Source: a virus. Taken from it: 37,513 nucleotides of DNA. The position numbers were made by a program, and so were the translations under genes. The notes under the pieces are model-generated. The model was not told the DNA's origin and did no database searches. It saw only the letters and a list, made by a program, of their open reading frames with translations. The stretch spans positions 1 through 37,513 of IMG/VR virus record IMGVR_UViG_3300042295_000307; one strand, 5' to 3'. Positions 1 through 5,735 of the stretch are shown here, piece by piece. Position 1 is the stretch's first letter, and each line of letters begins with the position of its first letter.

Positions 1-160
1 CCTTTTCGTCGTAACGTGGTACGTCGGAGTAATGGTAATGCTTCGTCTGAGCCAGACGTACCGTGGGCACTTCTTGTCGCCGTGGTGGTCTTGTGTTTTG
101 TGTTAGTCATCGCCCTGCCCGTCATGGGCGTGATGTTCATGGACATGAACAACGCGCTGT
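1..160. repeat. Left copy of diverged terminal repeat
   Basis: These 160 bases align without gaps to 37354-37513, with 137 identities (about 86%). Most changes fall in third codon positions of the membrane-protein gene that both copies encode. The two ends are therefore the same locus in two variants, which argues that the molecule closes on itself. Confidence 0.9.
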
Positions 161-237
161 ACAAGGCCGCTGAAGAGACGCGCAAGATGAAAGAGCTGCG
201 GTTAAAAATCTTATTGGAAATGCGAGGTGAGGAATGA
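1..237 (+). CDS. Small membrane protein, 5' truncated by window edge
   Basis: The reading frame is open from base 1, so the true start lies before the window. In the homologous copy at the right end the gene starts with ATG at 37339, five codons before the point equivalent to base 1. The protein has a short basic N-terminus, one hydrophobic helix (about LLVAVVVLCFVLVIALPVMG, encoded near 73-132) and a charged helical C-terminus rich in Lys and Glu. It ends with an ATGA overlap into the holin gene, so it belongs to the lysis operon. A pinholin, an antiholin or a lysis-accessory membrane protein are all possible. I do not recognise the family and assign no specific function. Confidence 0.75.
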   Translation, partial: PFRRNVVRRSNGNASSEPDVPWALLVAVVVLCFVLVIALPVMGVMFMDMNNALYKAAEETRKMKELRLKILLEMRGEE

Positions 238-518
238 ACGACGCAAACGATTGGATGACAACCAAATGGCGCCCCATGATGGCGATCACGTACATGATTA
301 TCTGCCTGTGTGACTTCGTGCTGTTCCCCATCCTGTGGACGGTCGTGCAGTTTTGGGAAACCCAAGCAGCGAACGACGCCTTTCGTGAGTGGACGTCGTT
401 GACGCTTCAGTCCGGCGGGTTCATACATATCACTTTCATGGCCATCCTTGGCATCTCTGCTTGGACACGCGGGCAGGAGAAGATCGAATCCATCAAAGCA
501 GGCAAAGAAGATGCCTAG
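234..518 (+). CDS. Holin, multi-TM type
   Basis: This 94-residue protein has two clear hydrophobic segments, about residues 13-39 (MMAITYMIICLCDFVLFPIL) and 61-78. It begins with Trp-Arg-Pro near the first segment and ends in a charged tail after AWTRGQEK. This pattern is familiar from the GTA/3TM-type phage holin family. Holins permeabilise the inner membrane at a set time and let the endolysin reach the cell wall. Its start overlaps the preceding stop (ATGA), and its stop overlaps the Rz start by 8 bases, so translation is coupled along the lysis cassette. The holin call rests on size, topology, the WRP/RGQEK pattern and the position just before the spanins and muramidase. Confidence 0.75.
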   Translation: MNDANDWMTTKWRPMMAITYMIICLCDFVLFPILWTVVQFWETQAANDAFREWTSLTLQSGGFIHITFMAILGISAWTRGQEKIESIKAGKEDA

Positions 519-1011
519 CCCCTACGTGATCGTTGGCGCGCTGGTACTGGTTATCTGCTCGTACTTCTACGGGCACCACACCGGCGTTCAAGTCACTAAG
601 GCCGACTGGGAGGCGGAGAAAGCCGCAGCGGCCATTGAAGCCGGCAAAGTATTAGCAGCAGAGCAGGCCAAAGTAACGGAATATGAGCACCTGCTGGCAA
701 ACACGCAAAACCGAGTGGAGAAAGTCTATGTCGATAAAGTTAGAACTGTTGAAGTGGTGCGCGATAAGCTTATTGATACTGCTCGGACTGACGGGTTGTT
801 CATCGACGCCGCGTGTCCAGACCGTAGTAACCCCGTGCCCAGTGCTGCCCCCAGTCCCGGCAGCGATCATGGAGGAACGAAAGCCAGACTTTCAGGAGAG
901 GCTGCGGAAGCTCTTATCGCCATCGCCGCAGACGCCGACGAAATCACCCACCAATTAACCGCCTGTCAGGAGATATTGAGAAATGAAAGAGAACTTCGAC
1001 GAAGCCCTTAA
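511..1011 (+). CDS. i-spanin (Rz-like)
   Basis: The start is taken at ATG 511, inside the end of the holin gene, giving 166 residues beginning MPSPYVIVGALVLVICSYFY. One N-terminal membrane helix (about residues 5-21) acts as signal anchor. A long charged, Ala-rich periplasmic region follows (about 27-85) with coiled-coil character, as expected of Rz proteins. i-spanins bridge the periplasm to an outer-membrane lipoprotein partner and fuse the two membranes at the last step of lysis. The partner (728-958) is encoded entirely inside this gene in the +1 frame, the classic Rz/Rz1 nested arrangement. The 3' end overlaps the endolysin start by 29 bases. An upstream in-frame extension would only add sequence from within the holin gene. 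Confidence 0.85.
   Translation: MPSPYVIVGALVLVICSYFYGHHTGVQVTKADWEAEKAAAAIEAGKVLAAEQAKVTEYEHLLANTQNRVEKVYVDKVRTVEVVRDKLIDTARTDGLFIDAACPDRSNPVPSAAPSPGSDHGGTKARLSGEAAEALIAIAADADEITHQLTACQEILRNERELRRSP
728..958 (+). CDS. o-spanin lipoprotein (Rz1-like), nested in Rz
   Basis: This 76-residue protein lies wholly within the Rz gene in another frame. The ATG at 728 has a GGAG ribosome-binding site at 717-720, seven bases upstream. The N-terminal 24 residues form a lipoprotein signal peptide ending in the lipobox LTGC, so Cys24 would be lipidated and the protein anchored in the outer membrane. The mature part is short and Pro-rich (PCPVLPPVPA and PSPQTPTKSP), typical of Rz1. Together with the i-spanin it forms the complex that disrupts the outer membrane. 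The lipobox, Pro content, nesting and ribosome-binding site together make this a confident call, and it identifies the host as Gram-negative. Confidence 0.88.
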   Translation: MSIKLELLKWCAISLLILLGLTGCSSTPRVQTVVTPCPVLPPVPAAIMEERKPDFQERLRKLLSPSPQTPTKSPTN

Positions 1012-1495
1012 AGCCATCCTGAAGCACGAAGGCGGTTTTGTAAATCACAAACTTGACCCAGGCGGCATGACCAACCTGGGCGTCACCAAGAAAGTGTGGG
1101 AAGAATGGGTCGGCAAAGCTGTTGGCGAAAGCGAGATGCGCGCGTTGACCCCGGCTACAGTGGCACCGATGTACCGCAAGAAATACTGGGATGCGGTCAA
1201 GGCCGACGAGCTGCCAACGGGTCTGGACTATCTGATGTTCGACTTTGCGATCAATGCAGGGCCGGGGCGCGCGATCAAGACCATGCAGAAAGCGATCGGA
1301 ACGAATCCTGATGGCGCCATCGGCCCCAAGACCATGCAGGCGTTGAAAGACGCCGATCAGGCAGACTTGATTGCCAAGTTCAGCATGGAGAAGGAGTTGT
1401 TCTACAAGTCGCTCCCAACGTTCGCAACCTTCGGCAAAGGCTGGATGCGTCGGGTAGCAGAGGCGCAATCACATGCGGTGACGATGCTGGCGTAA
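983..1495 (+). CDS. Endolysin, GH108 N-acetylmuramidase
   Basis: This 170-residue protein cleaves the glycan backbone of peptidoglycan. The N-terminal part matches glycoside hydrolase family 108: FDEALKAILKHEGGFVNHKLDPGG, with the catalytic Glu expected at residue 16 in the H-E-G-G motif, then TNLGVTK and a YWDAV segment. The C-terminal part (about 95-170), containing AIGTNPDGAIGPKTMQAL, resembles the peptidoglycan-binding domain usually paired with GH108. There is no signal peptide, so it should depend on the upstream holin for release. It overlaps the Rz gene by 29 bases and is the last gene of the rightward lysis cassette. Its 3' end overlaps the oppositely oriented gene at 1469-1657 by 27 bases. 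Confidence 0.92.
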   Translation: MKENFDEALKAILKHEGGFVNHKLDPGGMTNLGVTKKVWEEWVGKAVGESEMRALTPATVAPMYRKKYWDAVKADELPTGLDYLMFDFAINAGPGRAIKTMQKAIGTNPDGAIGPKTMQALKDADQADLIAKFSMEKELFYKSLPTFATFGKGWMRRVAEAQSHAVTMLA

Positions 1496-1657
1496 CTGCC
1501 GGCAGACCTCACGGTCGCGCGTTGACATGTCAGGCGCAAACTCGGCCACACCGCACTCAGCCGGTGTTGGCCGGGGCTGATCTGGTACGAAGACCGCCAG
1601 AAAGCCCACGGTGGCCACCACGATGCCTGCGTAGTAGATGAGGACGAGCTCTCTCAT
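1469..1657 (-). CDS. Small membrane-anchored protein, unknown
   Basis: A 62-residue product starting MRELVLIYYAGIVVATVGFL, with one N-terminal hydrophobic segment (about residues 4-23) that could be an anchor or an uncleaved signal. A short polar tail with two Cys follows. The start codon overlaps the preceding stop as ATGA (1657-1654), so translation is coupled to the upstream gene; this is the main reason to believe the gene is real. It is the last gene of the leftward operon. Its 3' end runs 27 bases into the endolysin gene on the other strand, making a convergent overlap. I do not recognise the family. Confidence 0.6.
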   Translation of the reverse strand: MRELVLIYYAGIVVATVGFLAVFVPDQPRPTPAECGVAEFAPDMSTRDREVCRQLRQHRHRM

Positions 1658-1836
1658 ACGCTCAACAGCCGACCTAAGAACTTCACCATCGGCGACTCAT
1701 GGTAGGGCCGCGCGCCCAACATGATGTCCTGCACGAATCGCTCCTCGGGCGTTGCAGGTTTCTGATAGAACTGCGGCGTGTAGTGCGCGCCGATCTTGGG
1801 CGGCTCTTCCTTAATAAAGTATCCATCACGAAGCAT
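1654..1836 (-). CDS. Hypothetical small soluble protein
   Basis: The ATG at 1836 is chosen because a strong AGGAGGA ribosome-binding site lies just upstream of it on the minus strand. Longer in-frame starts lack this and would run deep into the neighbouring gene. The product is 60 residues, MLRDGYFIKEEPPKIG at the start, polar with several aromatic residues, without membrane helices or known motifs. The start overlaps the end of the zinc-ribbon gene by 11 bases and the stop overlaps the next start as ATGA. This dense packing is typical of a phage early operon. Function unknown. Confidence 0.6.
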   Translation of the reverse strand: MLRDGYFIKEEPPKIGAHYTPQFYQKPATPEERFVQDIMLGARPYHESPMVKFLGRLLSV

Positions 1837-2071
1837 CGTCTTTCCTCCTGTCTTCATTTGCGCGGCGGACGTCAACGCCTTTCTTTTTTATCAACGCCGC
1901 CTCGTCATTAGTATAAATCGATTTCCCCACCAAAACGTTACCCGCTATCCATACCTCGGCTGAGTAGGCATTGTTCTTGCATGAGTCACACTTGCGCTGG
2001 CGCCGGATGCCGCCTAGCTGCTGCGCGGTGTTTACGACATAGGTCTTGCTACCACAGTGCTGGCATTTCAC
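1826..2071 (-). CDS. Zinc-ribbon protein
   Basis: This 81-residue protein opens with MKCQHCGSKT and has a second Cys pair, KCDSC, at residues 28-31, giving C3-x2-C6 and C28-x2-C31. The spacing and the intervening Gly-Ile-Arg-Arg-Gln-Arg-Lys stretch resemble the zinc ribbon at the N-terminus of NrdR and of small phage transcription regulators, so nucleic-acid binding is a reasonable inference. The rest is polar and basic. The start overlaps the stop of the preceding gene (ATGA at 2071-2068). As part of the operon with a helicase and a VRR-NUC nuclease it could be a transcription or host-takeover factor. The metal-binding motif is seen; the regulatory role is inferred. Confidence 0.65.
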   Translation of the reverse strand: MKCQHCGSKTYVVNTAQQLGGIRRQRKCDSCKNNAYSAEVWIAGNVLVGKSIYTNDEAALIKKKGVDVRRANEDRRKDDAS

Positions 2072-2262
2072 GGTTTGATTGCCCCCGACATGATCTCGAT
2101 GCGCTCACGGGCGTCACGCAGCGCGCAGTACCGCTGGTGCAGGCGCTGTAAGTGAGAAGCGCGGCGCTCGGTCAGCTGCTCTTCGGTCAGCATGGCGAAC
2201 ACCTCGTCTTCGGTCAACGACGGCAGTTGGTCATTTAATCTTCGCCAGCTTATCTTTTTCAT
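2068..2262 (-). CDS. Hypothetical helical protein
   Basis: A 64-residue product starting MKKISWRRLNDQLPSLTEDE. It is charged and predicted helical, with a run of basic and acidic residues and no signal peptide, membrane helix or metal motif. The start lies 32 bases inside the preceding small gene, and the stop overlaps the start of the zinc-ribbon gene as ATGA, so it sits in the same translationally coupled chain. The sequence LTEDEVFAMLTEEQLTERR may be a small helix-turn-helix-like or coiled region, but I do not recognise a family and give no function. Confidence 0.55.
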   Translation of the reverse strand: MKKISWRRLNDQLPSLTEDEVFAMLTEEQLTERRASHLQRLHQRYCALRDARERIEIMSGAIKP

Positions 2263-2394
2263 CTTCTATCCTTTGTTCAATTTCGGCGACCTTCTCGACC
2301 GCCCGCTCAAATGCTCTGGCCATCTGGTTTAGTTCCTTCTGGCGTATGCGCTCTTCTGCCCGCGCGCCGGGCAGTTTAGCCTTCCAGTAGTCAA
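2231..2394 (-). CDS. Small coiled-coil protein, start uncertain
   Basis: The C-terminal part, MARAFERAVEKVAEIEQRIE and onward, is a strongly charged heptad-like helix that looks like genuine coiled-coil protein. The start is uncertain. A TTG at 2394 overlaps the stop of the upstream gene by four bases and would give 53 residues. The longer in-frame GTG start at 2452 yields a Trp/Arg-rich N-terminus that is just the upstream gene read in another frame, so I reject it. An internal ATG at the MARAFER position is also possible. The 3' end overlaps the next gene by 32 bases. Function unknown. Confidence 0.45.
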
Positions 2395-2537
2395 GTCTTC
2401 GCACGGCGTTCGGCCTCCATCTCGCGCAAGTCCATCGCCACGTCCGCCACACCGTGCCAATCGTTTCTGGCGATCATGACTTGCAGGTAGTCGATCAGAA
2501 TCTCGCGCTGGATTTCAGGGTCTTTAAAGTCCGTCAT
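2391..2537 (-). CDS. Hypothetical 48-residue protein
   Basis: A short gene in the leftward operon. On the minus strand the ATG at 2537 is preceded by a good AGGAGG ribosome-binding site, and the product begins MTDFKDPEIQREILIDYLQV and ends in a basic stretch. The start overlaps the upstream stop as ATGA (2537-2534), and the stop at 2393-2391 overlaps the likely TTG start of the next gene. The sequence is acidic and amphipathic, with no membrane segment. The ribosome-binding site, coupling and protein-like composition support it despite its length. Function unknown. Confidence 0.6.
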   Translation of the reverse strand: MTDFKDPEIQREILIDYLQVMIARNDWHGVADVAMDLREMEAERRAKT

Positions 2538-2809
2538 TTTGTTGCCTCCTTAGGTTTGTTGAATTTGGACATCGGGATAACTCGTTTGCCGCCGTCTAAC
2601 ATCTCAATATGCACAAAGCCTTGCGAGCCCACCCAGCAGCCGTAGTACGCGCGGTTTAGTCCGTCGATGTCAAACGCCATCTTCATGCCGTGGCACCAGC
2701 TGGGGTGGTCTTGCGTTAGCACCGTCTGCACATGCACATCATCGTAAGTCAGGTAGCCGGGCTCGGCGGCTAACGCGGGCGCTGCCAGTAGTAGTAACAG
2801 GTATCTCAT
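2534..2809 (-). CDS. Exported protein with signal peptide, unknown
   Basis: This 91-residue protein begins MRYLLLLLAAPALAAEPGYL, a short cleavable-looking signal peptide with an Ala-x-Ala site near residues 13-15. The mature part of about 76 residues carries two Cys (in HPSWCHG and YYGCWVG) that could form a disulfide, consistent with a periplasmic location. Start and stop overlap the neighbouring genes by four bases each (ATGA type), so it is produced with the helicase and small early proteins. A periplasmic early phage protein could act in superinfection exclusion or envelope protection, but that is only position-based inference. No family recognised. Confidence 0.65.
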   Translation of the reverse strand: MRYLLLLLAAPALAAEPGYLTYDDVHVQTVLTQDHPSWCHGMKMAFDIDGLNRAYYGCWVGSQGFVHIEMLDGGKRVIPMSKFNKPKEATK

Positions 2810-4143
2810 TTCAATGCCTCCATCGCTATGTCGGAAATTGCCCGCTTGTCGTGCAAGGCGGCGTAGATCTTTTCGTCAACTGTCTTGTCGGCGAGTAAGA
2901 TATACACCCAGACGTCGTGCAGCTGTCCGGAACGGTGCAGTCGTCCAACCGTTTGCTCGTACAGCTCCAAGCTCCACGGCAGCGACAGAAATACCATGTG
3001 GCATCCGCCGTGCTGTAGGTTAAGGCCATGCCCGGCTGATTTGGGATGTACAGCGAGGAGCTCGATTTGGCCGGCGTTCCATCGTTTGATGGCGTCGGGG
3101 TCGTCGAGGGTGGCAAGCTTCGGATAGCGGCGACGAAGTTCTGCCACTTCTTCCTGAAACTGGTAAACAAGAAGCGTATTCGCATGTTGATTCTCCTCCA
3201 GTAGTTCGTCTAACCTGTCAAACTTGTGCCCGCTAAACCACACCGCCGTCTTGCTGTTAATGAACTGACCCGGCACGGCGGACGCTGTTCTGCTGCTGTC
3301 GTACACAAACCCAGACGCCATCTGTTGCAACTTTGATGTAACGGCTGCAGCATTCGCCGCCAATATCTCAGCCGTTGGAAACTGCACCACAAAGTCCTTT
3401 TTCATCTTCTCGTACGGCGCGCGGTCGTCCAGCTGGCACCGCAGCTCAACGACGTGACACTCGGGCAGCTTGTCCTTGTATTCGCCAGGCTCCAGCACGT
3501 ACGTCGCGGGCTTGATGCGCTGCATGACCAACGGCAGGGCGCCGGGGCGTGGCAGCCACTCGCCAAAGTCGCGGTTCATGCAGACAAAGTATTGCTGCAA
3601 GAAGGCGCCTTTGGCGCGGCCCAGCAGTTTCTCATCCACGATCTTGCACTGGCCGAAGACGTCTTCAAGCCCGTTAGACGTGAACGATCCAGTCAGACCC
3701 CAGCGGATTTTGAACTGGTCAATCACCTTGTGTAGCGCCTTAAAACGCGTGCCTGACGGGTTCTTCAACTTAGTCAGCTCGTCGAACACCACGGCGTCGA
3801 ATCCTGCCGCACCGTAATTACATAGCCACTGCAAGTTGTCGTAATTGATGACGACTACATCGGCAACGCCTGACATGGCGCGTTCGCGCTGGTTAGGCGT
3901 GCCTACGGCTACAGCAACAGTCAACGCAGGCGCCCACTTCGGTTGCTCGATCGGCCACACGTCGGTGCAGACGCGCTTGGGCGCCAGAACAAGGAAACGA
4001 CGGGCGTGGCCATCGTTAATCATCGCCTGCATGGCGGTCAGCGTGATGGCCGTCTTGCCTGCGCCTACAGGCGCCAAGATCATTGCTCTGTCGCGCTCGT
4101 ATAAAAAGTCGGCGGCTTCATCTTGATACGGCCGAAGATCCAT
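2806..4143 (-). CDS. SNF2-type DEAD/DEAH-like helicase
   Basis: A 445-residue superfamily 2 helicase. Visible motifs, in order: RPYQDEA (Q-like region, residues 4-10); Walker A APVGAGKT (24-31); motif Ia near LVLAPKRV; motif II VVFDELTK with Asp121-Glu122; motif III LTGS (150-153); and in the C-terminal lobe SAGHGLNLQ, followed by motif VI QTVGRLHRSGQ (397-407). The pairing of DE-x-x with QxxGRxHRxGQ is typical of SNF2/Rad54-like phage helicases. Such proteins use ATP to translocate on double-stranded DNA and are common in phage replication/recombination modules. It lies downstream of the VRR-NUC nuclease, a frequent phage pairing. Its stop overlaps the next start by four bases. Confidence 0.9.
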   Translation of the reverse strand: MDLRPYQDEAADFLYERDRAMILAPVGAGKTAITLTAMQAMINDGHARRFLVLAPKRVCTDVWPIEQPKWAPALTVAVAVGTPNQRERAMSGVADVVVINYDNLQWLCNYGAAGFDAVVFDELTKLKNPSGTRFKALHKVIDQFKIRWGLTGSFTSNGLEDVFGQCKIVDEKLLGRAKGAFLQQYFVCMNRDFGEWLPRPGALPLVMQRIKPATYVLEPGEYKDKLPECHVVELRCQLDDRAPYEKMKKDFVVQFPTAEILAANAAAVTSKLQQMASGFVYDSSRTASAVPGQFINSKTAVWFSGHKFDRLDELLEENQHANTLLVYQFQEEVAELRRRYPKLATLDDPDAIKRWNAGQIELLAVHPKSAGHGLNLQHGGCHMVFLSLPWSLELYEQTVGRLHRSGQLHDVWVYILLADKTVDEKIYAALHDKRAISDIAMEALK

Positions 4144-4247
4144 CGTTTACCCCAAAAAGTGTCGTGTAATTTACGGTGTCGTTCTTTTTCACGTTCAACT
4201 GCGGCTTCTTCCCGCAGTCTTGTTAAGCGCATTGACTTAGCGCTCAT
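4080..4247 (-). CDS. Small basic protein overlapping helicase start
   Basis: This 55-residue frame starts with ATG at 4247, overlapping the VRR-NUC stop as ATGA, and ends 64 bases inside the helicase gene. The product begins MSAKSMRLTRLREEAAVERE and is very rich in Arg, Lys and Glu, suggesting a charged helix. It fills the otherwise empty stretch between nuclease and helicase, and the ATGA coupling is the same as elsewhere in this operon; these are the reasons to list it. The long overlap with the helicase, and a C-terminal part that reads like an out-of-frame helicase sequence, lower confidence. Function unknown. Confidence 0.42.
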   Translation of the reverse strand: MSAKSMRLTRLREEAAVEREKERHRKLHDTFWGKRWIFGRIKMKPPTFYTSATEQ

Positions 4248-4513
4248 TTGCTAACCCACTCATCCACCATCTCCTTTGACCATAAACAGGCGTAGTTTTG
4301 TTTCAACCGCAACACATCGTTGCGAAAATGTTTTTGTAGCTCAGACAGCCGACCTTTGGGTGCTTTCAACTCCACAAACCACGTTGATCCATCAGGCATA
4401 CAAGCTAAGCGGTCACTAACCCCGCGTTGTGTGACAGACTTGAACTTGTACGTCTTGCCACCGGCACGCTCGACTGTCCAAACAAAATAGTTTTCGATTT
4501 CTTTTTCAAGCAT
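4244..4513 (-). CDS. VRR-NUC domain nuclease
   Basis: An 89-residue protein from ATG 4513, MLEKEIENYFVWTVERAGGK at the start. It matches the VRR-NUC fold of the PD-(D/E)xK superfamily: RGVSDRLA with Asp34, WFVELKAPKG with Glu48 and Lys50, and a downstream Gln60 in LSELQ. Stand-alone VRR-NUC proteins in phages are thought to cut branched DNA such as Holliday junctions and often sit next to SNF2 helicases, as here. A longer TTG start at 4549 would cross the promoter region and is rejected. There is no convincing ribosome-binding site before 4513. The predicted minus-strand promoter would place the transcript start at or very near the ATG, so a leaderless message is possible. First gene of the leftward operon. 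Confidence 0.88.
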   Translation of the reverse strand: MLEKEIENYFVWTVERAGGKTYKFKSVTQRGVSDRLACMPDGSTWFVELKAPKGRLSELQKHFRNDVLRLKQNYACLWSKEMVDEWVSK

Positions 4514-4519
4514 GGCCGA

Positions 4520-4549
4520 AATATAACACCCTAAAAAAGTATTTGACAA
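4520..4549 (-). promoter_or_regulatory. Leftward sigma70-type promoter
   Basis: On the minus strand a TTGTCA -35 box (4549-4544) and a TATATT -10 box (4525-4520), each five of six to consensus, are separated by 18 bases. Transcription would begin near 4513, at the start of the VRR-NUC gene. Confidence 0.6.
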
Positions 4550-4564
4550 GGATTATTTTAGGGT
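4528..4564. promoter_or_regulatory. Dyad operator, ACCCTAAAA / TTTTAGGGT
   Basis: A perfect 9-bp inverted repeat has arms at 4528-4536 and 4556-4564. Its centre of symmetry is base 4546, exactly the middle of TTGACAA, which supplies the -35 boxes of both divergent promoters. Each arm lies in the spacer of one promoter. This geometry suits a dimeric regulator controlling both operons, but the protein is not identified. Confidence 0.55.
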
Positions 4565-4571
4565 CTACAGT
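4543..4571 (+). promoter_or_regulatory. Rightward sigma70-type promoter
   Basis: TTGACA (4543-4548, perfect -35) and TACAGT (4566-4571, four of six) are 17 bases apart. Initiation would fall near 4578, leaving a short leader with a GGAGG ribosome-binding site before the ATG at 4601. This would drive the replication operon. Confidence 0.68.
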
Positions 4572-4600
4572 CGAGGCTCAATCACAAAACGGAGGTAAGG

Positions 4601-5725
4601 ATGGATCACTCAAATGTTGTCGGCGGCTCAACCGCCAAGCGCGTCATCAACTGCCCAGCGTCAGTCAAGCTCGTTCAGCAGATGCCGCCCAAACCCTCGA
4701 GTGAGCACGCAGACCGTGGCACGCTGCTGCATAACGTCATCGCTGAACTCTTGGAGTTCGACAAGAAGCCAGAGCAGTGCATTGGCGCCCAGTACAAAGA
4801 TCAGACACTCACACAGGAGCTAATTGATGAGAAGATTATTCCCGCTCTCGAAGCACTCGACACCATCGACCCCGACAAGACGATGGAGTACATGGTCGAA
4901 ACCCGAGTTAGCTATGGCGATTTTCTGCCTAATGTCTTTGGTAGCACTGACCTACTTGGGCGTAAAAATAAACGCGCTTTCGTTCTCGATTGGAAGTTTG
5001 GCGATGGCGTATCTGTGGATGCTGAAAACAATCCTCAACTCATGTTTTACGCAGCCGCCGCGATGAGAACACCGGCAGCGCAGTGGATCTTTGAAGGCGC
5101 TGAAGAAATCGAGTGCATCATCGTGCAGCCCCCGATGGTACGCCGCTGGGTCACCACCCCCGCACGCATCAAAGAGTTCGAGCAAGAGCTGCTATATGCT
5201 GTGCGCTTGTCGAGCTGGCCAGAACCCCCCATGCAAGAGGGCGACCACTGCCGCTGGTGTGCAGCCAAGCCCATCTGCCCACGCATGACGGGAGCAACCG
5301 AGCGTGCATTGAAGGGCAAGCTGCTTGACATGCCAGTGCAGCAAATATCCGCCCGACTGCAACAGGCTGAGATGCTGCAAACCTACATTAACGATTTGCA
5401 AGCATTAGCGTTTCAGATGCTTGACAAAGGTATCGAAGTGCCAGGCTACAAGTTGGTTGCCAAGCAGGCGCGGCGCCAGTGGGTAGAGAAAGCCAAGATT
5501 GAAGCATGGGTAGACGCGAACAACATCAAAGACGCCTACGAGCCTGTGACAATTAAGTCGCCAGCACAGCTTGAGAAAGTCTTGAAAAAGGCTAAAATAG
5601 AATTTCCCGCTGACATGGTTGTATCTGTGTCGTCGGGCGATACGTTGGCTGCGGACTCCGATCCACGGCCAGCGGTGCTACAAATCGGGAAGCAGTTGAC
5701 TGCGGCCCTTTCTAAAATCCAATAG
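4601..5725 (+). CDS. DUF2800-type RecB/Cas4-like nuclease, probable Fe-S
   Basis: A 374-residue protein of the DUF2800 type, carrying the full set of RecB-family PD-(D/E)xK motifs: RGTLLH with His44, FGSTDLL with Asp117, VLDWKFG with Asp130 and Lys132, and QLMFY (Gln146, Tyr150). In addition Cys18 (INCPAS) and a C-terminal cluster CRWCAAKPIC (Cys217, Cys220, Cys226) match the four-Cys arrangement that holds a [4Fe-4S] cluster in Cas4 and AddB nucleases. It therefore probably is a DNA exonuclease working in replication or recombination. The GGAGG ribosome-binding site and the strong promoter just upstream make it the first gene of the rightward replication operon. The motifs are seen; the cluster is inferred from them. 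Confidence 0.85.
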   Translation: MDHSNVVGGSTAKRVINCPASVKLVQQMPPKPSSEHADRGTLLHNVIAELLEFDKKPEQCIGAQYKDQTLTQELIDEKIIPALEALDTIDPDKTMEYMVETRVSYGDFLPNVFGSTDLLGRKNKRAFVLDWKFGDGVSVDAENNPQLMFYAAAAMRTPAAQWIFEGAEEIECIIVQPPMVRRWVTTPARIKEFEQELLYAVRLSSWPEPPMQEGDHCRWCAAKPICPRMTGATERALKGKLLDMPVQQISARLQQAEMLQTYINDLQALAFQMLDKGIEVPGYKLVAKQARRQWVEKAKIEAWVDANNIKDAYEPVTIKSPAQLEKVLKKAKIEFPADMVVSVSSGDTLAADSDPRPAVLQIGKQLTAALSKIQ

Positions 5726-5735
5726 GAGTAAAGTA

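Noticed and set aside
1496-1505. CTGCCGGCAG palindrome after the endolysin gene considered as a terminator
   Set aside because: It has no loop and no T-run on either strand, and lies inside the opposing gene.
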